From LBZV01 sp000993855 (GTDB lineage: Bacteria > Patescibacteriota > Microgenomatia > Curtissbacterales > GWA2-41-24): 64,000 nt of DNA. The translations under genes were made by a program, and so were the position numbers. Under the pieces are notes generated by a model. That model worked only from the letters and a program-made list of their open reading frames with translations, was not told where the DNA came from and made no database searches. The stretch covers positions 39,104 through 103,103 of the forward strand of contig CAZBKB010000001.1 of the NCBI GenBank assembly GCA_964492425.1, written 5' to 3'. Of this stretch, positions 26,850-35,025 are shown in pieces; the stretch's first letter is position 1; every line of letters begins with the position of its first letter.

Positions 26850-28910
26850 TTATTTTCTGATCTTGGCACGGAATTCTTTCTCAAGTGAGGCTATTATATT
26901 TTTTCTTGCCAGTGCTACTTCTTGTTGTGTTGGTGTGCCAGTGTGTTTTTGGTAGACAATGTGAATAGTTACCGATTTTTTGTTTTCACCTAGTTTTGGA
27001 TCTTCGAATATATCTATTGCTTCGACCTTTTTGGCCATGGTGCTTGCTTTTTTGACTGTATCTATGATTTCGGCAACAGGTGCTGCGGTTGCAAAAATTG
27101 CGGATATATCTTCAATTTGCGGTGGAAATTTGGGTATTGGATGATAGGATTTAACAACTTGTGGAGAACTGTAGATATCGGTTAAGTTAAGTTCTGCAAG
27201 GGCTACATTTGCTTCTAAGCCAAAATGTTGGGTTGCTTCTGGGGTTATCAAGCCAAAGGTACCCATGATCCCGTCTCCAATTTTTACGATTGCTGATTGA
27301 GATTTTTCGACAAGTGCGAAATCCTCTTTTGATTTTTCAAATTTGGGGTTGCGATTTAAAATTTCGAATAAATTTTCGATAAGACCTTTAATCTCAAGAA
27401 AGCTGGAATTTTGTAGAGCAAATGCAATTTTTAAGTTCTGGCGGGGAATCTCGCTTTGATGTTTGTTTCTCTTATTGGCAGATGTTTTGGCCGGCAAGTA
27501 TGTTTTGGCAATTTCGAAAATTTTGATTTTATCGTCCAAATATTTGTTTTTTGCGATCACATCCAATAGCGATGTTAAGATCGTAGGGCGCATAAATTGC
27601 CATTCCTCTGTCAGGGGATTTTCCAGCTCAATTGCGTTTTTTTCTTGAAAGCCGGTAATTTTGAGCGTGTTTTTGCTGATAATTGAGTACGTGATTGTTT
27701 CTGTAAGGCCAAGATTTTTGAGTGCTTTTTTGAGGTTAATAACGTCTTTAAGGATACTATTCTGGCGGTTTGGAATTTCTCCTGCGGGTAAGGCTGATGG
27801 CAGATTGTGATAGCCGTAAAGACGGGCTATTTCCTCGATAAGGTCTACATCCGTTTCTATGTCATTTGCCCGCCAGGTTGGTGCTTGCGCTGTTAGGATA
27901 TTTTCTGTTAGAGACGTTGTAAAGCCTAAGTATTTTAAAATTAATACGACTTTATCTTTGTCTAAAGTGATACCCAAATATTTATAAAGTTTTTCAAAGC
28001 TGAGTTTGATTTGGAGAGTTTTTTGTTTGTTTGGGTAAATATCGATAAGTTCTGAAACTATTTTGGCGTTTGCGATTTCTTTTGCCAGGCAAACTGCCCG
28101 TGAGAGTGCCGGCAAAATATTTTCAAGATCTAAACCTTTTTCGAAACGGATCGCAGCGTCCGTTCTTATAGAAAGCGATTGGGTGGTTTTGCGGATGTTT
28201 ACTGGGTTATAGGCTTGGGCAAAAAACACAACGCGTTTTGTACGTCTTGTAATTTGTGAATTTTCGCCACCCATAATACCGCAAAGATCGATCAAGCGTT
28301 TTTGGTCTTGAATAACAATTGTGCCTTGAGTAAGGTTTCTGCGGATGCCATCAAGCGTTGTCAGTTTTTCGCCGTTGCGAGCTTCGCGAAGTAACATTTT
28401 TGAACCCTGAATTTTGTCGAAGTCAAAGGCATGCATGGGTTGGCCAAGTTCGAGCATAATGTAGTTGGTAATGTCGACAATGTTATTTATTGGGCGAATA
28501 CCGGAGGCCTTTAAGCGGTTTTTTATGAGAGCAGGGCTCTCGTGTACTTTTACTTCTAAGATGATTGCTGCAAAATGCGGGCAAAGTTTAGGGTTTGTAA
28601 CCTGAGCGTCTAGCTTTACTTTATATGGAGTGTCAGGTTCCAGGCTGGTAGTTATGCCTTTTGGGCTTATAATGATTGATTTTTGGCCTTTGGATTTGAG
28701 GATGGCATTGGCCTCTCGCGCTATTCCGAAAACTGAAAAGGCATCGGGCCTGTTGCTGGTGACCTCGATGTTAAAAATGTAATCTTCGGCTACTTTTTCC
28801 ATGCGTTCGATGGACGGGCCACAGGCGTTGAGGTGATTTGCGATAGTTTTGGCTGCAGCATCTGTTTTTAGGTAATCTCTTAGCCAGGATACAGGTATTT
28901 TTATGTTCAT
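26850..28910 (-). CDS. pheT: Phenylalanyl-tRNA synthetase beta subunit, short form
   Basis: 686 residues from the ATG at 28910. Begins KIPVSWLRDYLK and passes directly into FNIEVTSNRPDAFSVFGIARE, so the EMAP-like tRNA-binding domain usually inserted near residue 40 is absent. The B3/B4, B5 and core domains are present (RPINNIVDITNYIMLELGQP; IEEIARLYGYHNLP), and the C-terminal FDX-ACB domain ends the protein. B3/B4 editing domain is retained. Downstream of pheS by 132 bases. Confidence 0.93.
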   Translation of the reverse strand: MNIKIPVSWLRDYLKTDAAAKTIANHLNACGPSIERMEKVAEDYIFNIEVTSNRPDAFSVFGIAREANAILKSKGQKSIIISPKGITTSLEPDTPYKVKLDAQVTNPKLCPHFAAIILEVKVHESPALIKNRLKASGIRPINNIVDITNYIMLELGQPMHAFDFDKIQGSKMLLREARNGEKLTTLDGIRRNLTQGTIVIQDQKRLIDLCGIMGGENSQITRRTKRVVFFAQAYNPVNIRKTTQSLSIRTDAAIRFEKGLDLENILPALSRAVCLAKEIANAKIVSELIDIYPNKQKTLQIKLSFEKLYKYLGITLDKDKVVLILKYLGFTTSLTENILTAQAPTWRANDIETDVDLIEEIARLYGYHNLPSALPAGEIPNRQNSILKDVINLKKALKNLGLTETITYSIISKNTLKITGFQEKNAIELENPLTEEWQFMRPTILTSLLDVIAKNKYLDDKIKIFEIAKTYLPAKTSANKRNKHQSEIPRQNLKIAFALQNSSFLEIKGLIENLFEILNRNPKFEKSKEDFALVEKSQSAIVKIGDGIMGTFGLITPEATQHFGLEANVALAELNLTDIYSSPQVVKSYHPIPKFPPQIEDISAIFATAAPVAEIIDTVKKASTMAKKVEAIDIFEDPKLGENKKSVTIHIVYQKHTGTPTQQEVALARKNIIASLEKEFRAKIRK

Positions 28911-29042
28911 AAACTGAGATAAATTACAAATATCCAATAACAAATCACGAACAATTTTAAAATTTCAAATTCAAAATGTTTATAATCTTCAATTTTTGAA
29001 TTTATTATTTGCTTGTATTTTGGTGCTTGAAATTTGGTCATT

Positions 29043-30065
29043 CTAGAATTGCTCCAGGAATCTGATGTCATTTTGATATAAAAGGCGGATATCCGGAAGT
29101 TTTGTTTTCATAGATATTGTGCGCTCTATCCCCCAGCCGAAGGCAAAGCCACTGTATTTTACGGGGTCTATTCCACCAGCTTTTAATACATTAGGATGGA
29201 CCATTCCTGCGCCGCCAAGCTCCAGCCAACCTTCTTTGCAAATACGACAACCATGACCTTCACAAATGTCGCAAGTTATATCGACCTCAAATGACGGTTC
29301 TGTAAAGCGAAAGTGATGAGGGCGTAGTCGGGTTACACGCTTGGGTCCAAAGAAGTACGAGGTAAAGTAATCGAAAGTACCTTTGAGCTGTGGAATGGAA
29401 ACGTCACGGTCTATGTATAATCCCTCGAACTGGTGAAACATTGGTGTGTGTGAAACATCTATTTGCCTTCTGTAGCAGCGGGAGATATTGATCATCCTGA
29501 TTGGTGGCTTTTTTACTGTTCCCATTTCCCTGACTTGGCCATTTGAGGTGTGGGGAGTTAGAACTTGAAGTCCGTATTTTGGGTCTTTTTCAGCTTTTAT
29601 AAAAAAGGTTTCCCAGTCGTCGCGGGCAGGGTGATTTTTGGGCATGTTTAAGGATTCGAATGCATACCAGTCCCAGTCCACCTCGGGGTAACTTTGAAGC
29701 GAGAAACCGAGTTTGGTAAAAATGTCGACAATTTCTTCTATAGCCTGGGAGACCAGATGCAGGTGGCCCAATTCTTGCTTTTTACCGGGGGCGGTGACGT
29801 CGATTATTGTGGTTGGACGCTTGGTGACTTGCGCTAAACGCTTTTTTTCGTAAAGATCTGCGAGTTCTCGTTTGGCAGCATTAATTAATTTTCCGGCTCT
29901 TGGCCGTTCGGAATCTACGAGCTTTGAAATTTCGTGCGTTAGATTATTTAGCGCGGAATTTTTGCCGAAAAGCTCTAGATATAAGGAATTTAAGGATTTT
30001 TGATCCGTGGCCAATGCAATTTTTTCTCGAGCAGTTGATATTATCTTTTCTATGTCTTTTTCCAT
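29043..30065 (-). CDS. pheS: Phenylalanyl-tRNA synthetase alpha subunit
   Basis: 340 residues. N-terminal coiled-coil, then class II motifs: FHQFEGLYIDRDVS (motif 2 region), FRFTEPSFEVDI, and GFAFGWGIERT (motif 3). Between them is a four-cysteine insertion (CDICEGHGCRICKEGW), likely a zinc knuckle, seen in a subset of PheS. Preceded by a promoter and an early terminator-like hairpin. Confidence 0.95.
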   Translation of the reverse strand: MEKDIEKIISTAREKIALATDQKSLNSLYLELFGKNSALNNLTHEISKLVDSERPRAGKLINAAKRELADLYEKKRLAQVTKRPTTIIDVTAPGKKQELGHLHLVSQAIEEIVDIFTKLGFSLQSYPEVDWDWYAFESLNMPKNHPARDDWETFFIKAEKDPKYGLQVLTPHTSNGQVREMGTVKKPPIRMINISRCYRRQIDVSHTPMFHQFEGLYIDRDVSIPQLKGTFDYFTSYFFGPKRVTRLRPHHFRFTEPSFEVDITCDICEGHGCRICKEGWLELGGAGMVHPNVLKAGGIDPVKYSGFAFGWGIERTISMKTKLPDIRLLYQNDIRFLEQF

Positions 30066-30119
30066 CTCGTAAATTATAGCCCTTCCCTTATTTGTTAGTC
30101 GAGTCTAAGTGTTTCCATC

Positions 30120-30199
30120 AAAAAACCTCTCGATTGAAGAATTAAATCTAAAAACGAGAGGCTGTGAGGAAGAATATCAAGGCTAAAATAAATTGTCAA
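30120..30199 (-). promoter_or_regulatory. pheS promoter followed at once by an intrinsic-terminator-like hairpin
   Basis: On the minus strand: TTGACA (30199-30194), 17-base spacer, TATTCT (30176-30171). About 10 bases after the start point comes CCTCTCG (30161-30155), a 22-base loop, CGAGAGG (30132-30126), and six T (30125-30120). Transcripts would either stop after about 45 nt or read into pheST, so this looks like an attenuator. Confidence 0.6.
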
Positions 30200-30225
30200 C
30201 GCATTGACAAAAGTTTGGATTTTGG

Positions 30226-30420
30226 TTAGGGCTCGATACTCTGGTTTTCTATGGATCTTTGCTGGATTTTGTTGATGGCGTCTTGGGCGTCTTTTGCAGT
30301 TTTTTGCTTAACTTCATAAGATTTTTGGTTTGGAATGATTAGTTTAGTGGTTGCAAACAGTATTGCAAGCACGATAAGGCTAATTAGAATAAATAATATA
30401 GCTCCTGCTCCCCTTTTCAT
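30226..30420 (-). CDS. Small single-pass membrane protein (64 residues)
   Basis: Basic start MKRGAG, membrane helix at about 6-28, then a charged helix KQKTAKDAQDAINKIQQRS. No family recognised. It lies between rplT and pheS on the same strand, 230 bases from rplT; the space holds a 9-bp hairpin. Confidence 0.5.
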   Translation of the reverse strand: MKRGAGAILFILISLIVLAILFATTKLIIPNQKSYEVKQKTAKDAQDAINKIQQRSIENQSIEP

Positions 30421-30498
30421 TAATTTTATTTTAACGTATTGTGCTGTTTTTAAAAATTTAGCTCGATTTGAGTGCTTATGATTCAGATCTTGATTGAT

Positions 30499-30531
30499 CT
30501 TTTCCTAGAGGTATGTGCTTCATAGGAAAAG
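30499..30531. terminator. Hairpin downstream of rplT
   Basis: CTTTTCCTA (30499-30507) and TAGGAAAAG (30523-30531) form a perfect 9-bp stem. There is no clear T-run after it, so termination is possible but unproven. It is the only structure I see in the 230-base space 30421-30649. Confidence 0.35.
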
Positions 30532-30649
30532 TGTGCGATTTGGCGTTGAGATTCGACAGTACATTTTTCGACAAAGTCCAGTATTTGGTAATAATCGGAA
30601 AGTCCTTCCTGATTCTTGTTTCCTGTTCGTTCAACCATATCTGACTGAC

Positions 30650-30991
30650 TTAGATTACTTTTTTGATGATTTCTGAGAAAGATTTGGGGTCTTCGATGGC
30701 AATCTGGGCAAGTATTTTGCGATCAAGTTCTATATTCTTTTTCTTTAAGACACTTATGAATTTGTTGTAGGAAACGTTATGTTGGGCAAGTGCTGCATTG
30801 ATTCTAATAATCCAGAGTGCACGGTTATCTCTCTTCTTTTGTTTTCTACCCCTGTAAGCATCTGCACCTGCATGCATAACTGCCGTTTTAGCTTCTTTTA
30901 TAAGTTTGGAACGGCCACCACGATAGCCTTTTGCAAATTTAAGGATTTTTTTGTGACGGGCACGTGTTGTGACTCCTCTTTTAACCCTCAT
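30650..30991 (-). CDS. rplT: 50S ribosomal protein L20
   Basis: 113 residues from the ATG at 30991: RVKRGVTTRARHKKILK, then GYRGGRSKLIKEA, DAYRGRKQKKRD and WIIRINAA, all L20. The start lies inside the end of rpmI (11-base overlap). Third gene of infC-rpmI-rplT. Confidence 0.95.
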   Translation of the reverse strand: MRVKRGVTTRARHKKILKFAKGYRGGRSKLIKEAKTAVMHAGADAYRGRKQKKRDNRALWIIRINAALAQHNVSYNKFISVLKKKNIELDRKILAQIAIEDPKSFSEIIKKVI

Positions 30992-31178
30992 AAGGAAGCA
31001 GCCTTTCAATTATTTTCTTTTCGACACTCGAGACTTGAGCAGGTTTTTTATACCTGCCTCTTGCTGTTCTACTTTTTGCTGATTTTAAATGATTTTGCAT
31101 TTGGCGACGGCGAAGTATCTTGCCTCCTGATGTAACTTTGAATCTTTTGTATGCTGCCTTTTTAGTTTTTTGTTTCAT
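30981..31178 (-). CDS. rpmI: 50S ribosomal protein L35
   Basis: 65 residues, normal length: KQKTKKAAYKRFKVTSGGK then RTARGRYKKPAQVSS. Located between infC and rplT as expected. Confidence 0.93.
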   Translation of the reverse strand: MKQKTKKAAYKRFKVTSGGKILRRRQMQNHLKSAKSRTARGRYKKPAQVSSVEKKIIERLLPYEG

Positions 31179-31198
31179 ATTTTAATATTTCTTGTCAG

Positions 31199-31804
31199 TT
31201 ATTTACCTGATGTAGTTGCTTGATCTAAGTTATTTTCTTTTTCTTGCTCTTTGTCTTCTTCTGTCCTTTGTTCTTGTCTTGCTTTTTGAACTGTTTCTTT
31301 TTTAGGTTTGATGATTGTAACAAATCTTCTTCCTTCCCAACGCGAATCGCGGTCTTTTTCACCAATTTCTGCAATTGTTTCTTCTATCCTTGCTTCAAGT
31401 TTTGGCCCGAATTCGGTATGGCGCATTTGTCTACCTTTAAAGACAACGCTAATCTTGACCATATCGCCATCTGTTAAAAACTTTTTAACTTTTTTAAGTG
31501 CAACTTCTAAATCATGATCCCCAATAAATGGTGATACCCTAACCTCCTTTAACTCTGTTTCCCTGGTGTGTTTTTTAGCTTCTTTAAGTTTACGTTCTTC
31601 AAGATATTGAAATTTTTTAAAATCTATTATCTTGACTACCGGAGGTTTGGCTTCTGGCGCTATTTCGACTAAATCCAGTTCCTGTTCCTGGGCTTTTTTT
31701 AGAGCATCGGAGAGAGTTACTACTCCGATTTGTTTGCTTTGCTCATCAATAAGTCTCACTTGAGATGCGTTAATCTGGTGATTTAGTCGATAATGTTTCT
31801 TTAT
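31199..31804 (-). CDS. infC: Translation initiation factor IF-3, probably starting at AUA
   Basis: The ATG/GTG-based reading starts at a GTG (31759) inside the conserved domain. Upstream in frame are KKHYRLNHQINASQV, the standard IF-3 N-terminus. The only start that fits is ATA at 31804-31802, 7 bases after a perfect GGAGG (31816-31812), with an in-frame stop just before. Product is 201 residues, including KPPVVKIIDFKKFQYL and VVFKGRQMRHTEFG plus an acidic/Gln tail. A rare start codon would let IF-3 tune its own synthesis, as AUU does in E. coli. Confidence 0.88.
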   Translation of the reverse strand: MKKHYRLNHQINASQVRLIDEQSKQIGVVTLSDALKKAQEQELDLVEIAPEAKPPVVKIIDFKKFQYLEERKLKEAKKHTRETELKEVRVSPFIGDHDLEVALKKVKKFLTDGDMVKISVVFKGRQMRHTEFGPKLEARIEETIAEIGEKDRDSRWEGRRFVTIIKPKKETVQKARQEQRTEEDKEQEKENNLDQATTSGK

Positions 31805-31822
31805 TTGTTAACCTCCAATAAA

Positions 31823-31862
31823 CAATTTAAAATTTTAAATTGTAATGCGTGATGATATCACG
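31823..31862. promoter_or_regulatory. Two palindromes between thrS and infC
   Basis: CAATTTAAAATTTTAAATTG (31823-31842) is a perfect 20-bp palindrome; CGTGAT-GAT-ATCACG (31848-31862) is a 6-bp hairpin. They separate the thrS stop from the infC ribosome-binding site. Could be terminator, leader structure or operator; the sequence does not decide. Confidence 0.4.
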
Positions 31863-31864
31863 AC

Positions 31865-33085
31865 TTAGCCTTTGTTTTCAATCTCTTTGCTTATTTTTTG
31901 TGCAATGGCGCTGGTTGTAAATAATCCTAAATCTTTACCGCCGCGAGTTCTTACTGCGACTTGATTGGTCTCTTGTTCTTTTTGGCCAACAATAAGAAGA
32001 TATGGAATCCTGGCGATTGTTGCGTTGCGGATTTTGGACTGCAGGGTTTCACTTCTGGTGTCTATTTCTGTCCTTATGAGTTTTTTCTTAAGTTTTACTG
32101 CTACGCTTTTCGCATATTCTAGGGTTTTATCCGAAATCGGTAATATTTGTGCTTGCGCAGGTGAAAGCCAAAGTGGGAATGAACCTTGGTAATGCTCTGT
32201 AAGAATTGCGATGAAACGCTCGAAAGAACCAAATATTGCTCGGTGTATCATAACGGGCGTTTTTTGCTCTCCTTTTTCATCAACATACTTTAGCCCGAAA
32301 GCGCTAGGCATGTAGAAGTCCAGTTGAACAGTTGCCAATTGCCATTCTCGTCTCTGGGCATCTTTTATATGCAGATCTATCTTGGGGCCGTAGAATGCCC
32401 CATCTCTGTCCTTTGGGGAATACTTTTGTTTTTTATGTTTTAGGACATTTTCTAGCGTAAGTTCGGCTTTATCCCAGTCTTTATCGTTGCCTGCACGTTC
32501 CTCGGGTCTTGTCGCAAGTTTAAACTCGTATTCAAAACCAAAACTTTTGTAAAAGGTCACTATGTTGTCTAAAATATTGCCGATTTCGTCTTCCATTTGG
32601 TCGTCGCGGGCATAGATATGGGCGTCGTCCATCGTGAGCTGACGCACTCTTAGAAGGCCATTAACTTCCCCGGATTTTTCCCTTCTGTGGAGACGACCTA
32701 TTTCGGAAAACCTGAGCGGAAGTTCGCGATAGCTTCTATTTCTAAACCTGTAGAGAATTGTGGATTCGGGACAATTCATGGGTTTGAGTGTGTAGCTTTT
32801 AGGTATAGATTCTTCCTCGTCCTTTATTTGAAGGTTGTACATGTTATGTTCACCAAATTTAGTCCAATGGCCTGATTGTTTGAATAAATCGCTCTTGGCC
32901 ATAATTGGGGTAGATGTTTCTAGATAGCCGGCATTTACCGTCAGGTCGCGGATAAATTTTTCAAGCTCTTTAAAGATGACCATTCCTTTTGGAAGCCAAA
33001 AGGGGGCTCCTGGTGCGATTTCGTTTGTAAAGAACAGTTCTTGCTCTTGGCCTATATCTTTATGATCTTTTAAGTTTTGGCTCAT
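31865..33085 (-). CDS. thrS: Threonyl-tRNA synthetase lacking TGS and editing domains
   Basis: 406 residues against about 640 for the usual enzyme. Starts straight at the catalytic core (FWLPKGMVIFKELEKF), with zinc ligands in KPMNCPESTI, then RLHRREKSGEVNGLLRVRQ, and motif 3 RAIFGSFERF. The anticodon-binding domain closes it (QAQILPISDKTLEYA). The N-terminal TGS and Ser-editing domains are missing, with no room for them upstream (the next gene overlaps by 4 bases). A separate editing protein is not seen here. Confidence 0.93.
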   Translation of the reverse strand: MSQNLKDHKDIGQEQELFFTNEIAPGAPFWLPKGMVIFKELEKFIRDLTVNAGYLETSTPIMAKSDLFKQSGHWTKFGEHNMYNLQIKDEEESIPKSYTLKPMNCPESTILYRFRNRSYRELPLRFSEIGRLHRREKSGEVNGLLRVRQLTMDDAHIYARDDQMEDEIGNILDNIVTFYKSFGFEYEFKLATRPEERAGNDKDWDKAELTLENVLKHKKQKYSPKDRDGAFYGPKIDLHIKDAQRREWQLATVQLDFYMPSAFGLKYVDEKGEQKTPVMIHRAIFGSFERFIAILTEHYQGSFPLWLSPAQAQILPISDKTLEYAKSVAVKLKKKLIRTEIDTRSETLQSKIRNATIARIPYLLIVGQKEQETNQVAVRTRGGKDLGLFTTSAIAQKISKEIENKG

Positions 33086-33324
33086 TTTTTTGATGGAGCT
33101 TGCTGTGTGGAATTAACAACAGTTTGAACGTATTGTCCAATAATGGGCACCCAATTTATTCGAGATGCAAGATAACCTATTAGGACTATGAAAGCTGCTG
33201 TCCCAAGCGTTACGCCTATTCCCCAGCCAAGGCCTTGCATAAGACCCATGAAAAATTTTTTTCTTGCGGAGGCATTAACCTCTATGTAATGTTTTTCGAC
33301 GACTCTTACTTGTTCTTGAGGCAT
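33082..33324 (-). CDS. DUF5665-like small membrane protein
   Basis: 80 residues, two hydrophobic stretches: FFMGLMQGLGWGIGVTLGTA and the following FIVLIGYLASRI. The pattern resembles DUF5665 proteins, recalled rather than searched. Overlaps the thrS start by 4 bases. Confidence 0.55.
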   Translation of the reverse strand: MPQEQVRVVEKHYIEVNASARKKFFMGLMQGLGWGIGVTLGTAAFIVLIGYLASRINWVPIIGQYVQTVVNSTQQAPSKK

Positions 33325-33325
33325 C

Positions 33326-33742
33326 TTAGGTATTCGGTGGGGTTTCTATTCCTCTCGATTTTCTTTGAGCAGATTTTATTATACCCCGCGTCTTTGCACT
33401 CAAGTATTTTTGTGCCCTCTTTAGTGTATGGGGATCTTGAAAGCCTCCAAGGCTTTGGTCTATGAGTTTATCTATTGGAGTGAGGCTTCTTCCGCGGTCT
33501 CTTCGGGTAACTCCTCTGTCGATTTGGCCTTCTACTGTTGCTTGCGAGGTTATTGGTAAAGATACCACTCGTCCATGTACAGGTCTTCTTACTGCTCCAC
33601 CTGTGCTATCTCTTAGATCGCCTTGATATCTTTGCCAATTCGGATCTTCTGATTTAAGATGCGGTGTTTTGACTCCTTTATCTTCTGGAGCTTGAGCTTT
33701 GATTCTTTTGATATGATCTTCCCGTGGTGCTTCCGTTTCCAT
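33326..33742 (-). CDS. Hypothetical basic protein, 138 residues
   Basis: Hydrophilic, rich in Arg, Lys and Asp, likely disordered in the first 100 residues; the end (LKRAQKYLSAKTRGIIKSAQRKS) is helical and basic. No membrane segment and no family recognised. One base separates it from the DUF5665-like gene, so the two plus thrS may be co-transcribed. Confidence 0.5.
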   Translation of the reverse strand: METEAPREDHIKRIKAQAPEDKGVKTPHLKSEDPNWQRYQGDLRDSTGGAVRRPVHGRVVSLPITSQATVEGQIDRGVTRRDRGRSLTPIDKLIDQSLGGFQDPHTLKRAQKYLSAKTRGIIKSAQRKSRGIETPPNT

Positions 33743-33807
33743 AGCTTAATTTTACATTGAGTTATGAGTAAAGAGCAATTTGGAAATAATAAACAATGAA
33801 TTAGAAA

Positions 33808-34158
33808 CTATCCCCACCAAACTTCTTTAATACGAGATTGGCTTGCGTCTGCCTCGAAGTATTGGGTGCAAAAGTCGACAATCGGGTTCCTTTCAAACGG
33901 TTTACAGGAGAAAATATCGATTAAGGCTTCGTTGAATTTGGTGAAAGTATGAATGGAGATGTGCGAAAAATCGATTATGACAAGGCCGGAGATGCCCGGG
34001 TTTTCCGGCTGGCCCTCGGCGATTATCGGGCCTTCTAAAATAGACATATTAACTTTCTTTACAATTTCTTCCAGAAATTCGCGAATTTTTAGTGGGTCTT
34101 TTATTTTTTCGTTACAGTTTGCAAGATCGCAAATGATGTGATAACGCGGTTGTTGCAT
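33808..34158 (-). CDS. S-adenosylmethionine decarboxylase-like protein
   Basis: 116 residues with the bacterial SpeH pattern: YHIICDLANCNEKI, then the processing region DFSHISIHTF and DIFSC. The Ser that becomes the pyruvoyl group, the following SHxxIH histidines and the later Cys are all present; the Glu normally before that Ser is Phe. The enzyme would give decarboxylated SAM for polyamine synthesis, but no spermidine synthase is nearby. Catalysis is uncertain. Confidence 0.7.
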   Translation of the reverse strand: MQQPRYHIICDLANCNEKIKDPLKIREFLEEIVKKVNMSILEGPIIAEGQPENPGISGLVIIDFSHISIHTFTKFNEALIDIFSCKPFERNPIVDFCTQYFEADASQSRIKEVWWG

Positions 34159-34188
34159 GGTACCCTTTTTTAACCATAGTTGGTTTGT

Positions 34189-34217
34189 TTGGAAAATGTC
34201 AATGGAGGTGATAAAAT
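34189..34217 (+). promoter_or_regulatory. Predicted promoter of tRNA-Val
   Basis: TTGGAA (34189-34194), 17-base spacer, TAAAAT (34212-34217), 13 bases before the mature tRNA 5' end. Confidence 0.5.
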
Positions 34218-34230
34218 CTGGAATTAATAA

Positions 34231-34304
34231 GGGCTCATAGCTCAGTTGGTTAGAGCGTCACATTGACATTGTGGAGGTCAGAGGTTCGAGTCCTCTTGAG
34301 CCCA
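34231..34304 (+). tRNA. tRNA-Val (anticodon GAC)
   Basis: Full cloverleaf: acceptor GGGCTCA / TGAGCCC, D-arm GCTC-GAGC, anticodon stem TCACA/TGTGG with loop TTGACAT (GAC), T-arm AGAGG-TTCGAGT-CCTCT, discriminator A. CCA is not encoded (ACCC follows). Its last 18 bases plus flank are repeated at 34872-34889. Confidence 0.95.
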
Positions 34305-34889
34305 CCCTTACAAATCATAGGTCTTTACAAAAGGTATTACGTTTGATAGTATTTCGCCAATAAAATGTCAATTGAGTTCGGCAAGGCAAAAGAACTTACT
34401 AGAAAGGTTGCAAAATTTTCTAGCGCTCCTGTCGTATTTGCGTCCGCTTTAATAGCAACAGGGTGTGGTGACGTTGTAGACAACACTAACTTTCCACAAT
34501 GCGCAAAAGACCCCCAATCAAAATCTCAAACAATAAGGTTATCCGATGGCGGTTGGGGCAATAGTGCTTTGAGGGATCATATTGCAAAGATTGACGGTGT
34601 TACTCTTAAATTATCTGAGGATATACCTCGCAGAGTGGATATCGAAGCGGAGGAAGATCGTGTGAAAGTTGTAAAAGGTGGGTATATACAATTTAACGGC
34701 AAAGACGACGGAAGACTATACGAAGTAACCTTTCCAGCAAGTATAATCACCGACGAGATAAAGGTTAATGTCCAGGCAAATTGTAAATAAACCTCAACTG
34801 TTCGAAGGATAATTACTAGTGAGTTCGTGCCATGCTATTAAATCGTTAATAATACTTGGGAGTTCTAACGAAGTCCTCTTGAGCCCACC
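34289..34889. mobile_element. Putative small integrated element between two copies of the tRNA-Val 3' end
   Basis: AGTCCTCTTGAGCCCACC occurs at 34289-34306 (the tRNA 3' end) and identically at 34872-34889; both are followed by two variable bases and TACAAA. The 565 bases between carry one lipoprotein gene and no recombinase. This is the layout left by site-specific integration at a tRNA 3' end, or by capture of a very small element mobilised in trans. Confidence 0.6.
34365..34790 (+). CDS. Predicted lipoprotein, unknown function
   Basis: 141 residues. Signal region VVFASALIATGC ends in a lipobox Cys at about residue 36, after a rather long charged leader. Mature part is about 105 residues, probably beta-rich (VTLKLSEDIPRRVDIEA, then YEVTFPASIITDEIKV), with two more Cys at its ends (FPQC and ANC) that could pair. 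Sole gene of the tRNA-Val-flanked element. Confidence 0.6.
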   Translation: MSIEFGKAKELTRKVAKFSSAPVVFASALIATGCGDVVDNTNFPQCAKDPQSKSQTIRLSDGGWGNSALRDHIAKIDGVTLKLSEDIPRRVDIEAEEDRVKVVKGGYIQFNGKDDGRLYEVTFPASIITDEIKVNVQANCK

Positions 34890-35025
34890 GATACAAAATA
34901 ATTTGTTTTTAAGTAATTGAGTCAGTTTTCTACTATTTCGTAATTAATGATATCGTTTAGATGATGAGGTTACTGCTAGTGATATATTATTTAGAAATTA
35001 GAAATTTTGGTTTATGAATTATTTG
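34791..35025. other. Gene-free stretch holding the right tRNA-Val repeat
   Basis: Apart from the 18-base tRNA-Val end copy at 34872-34889, I see no ORF, RNA or strong hairpin here. Confidence 0.5.
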
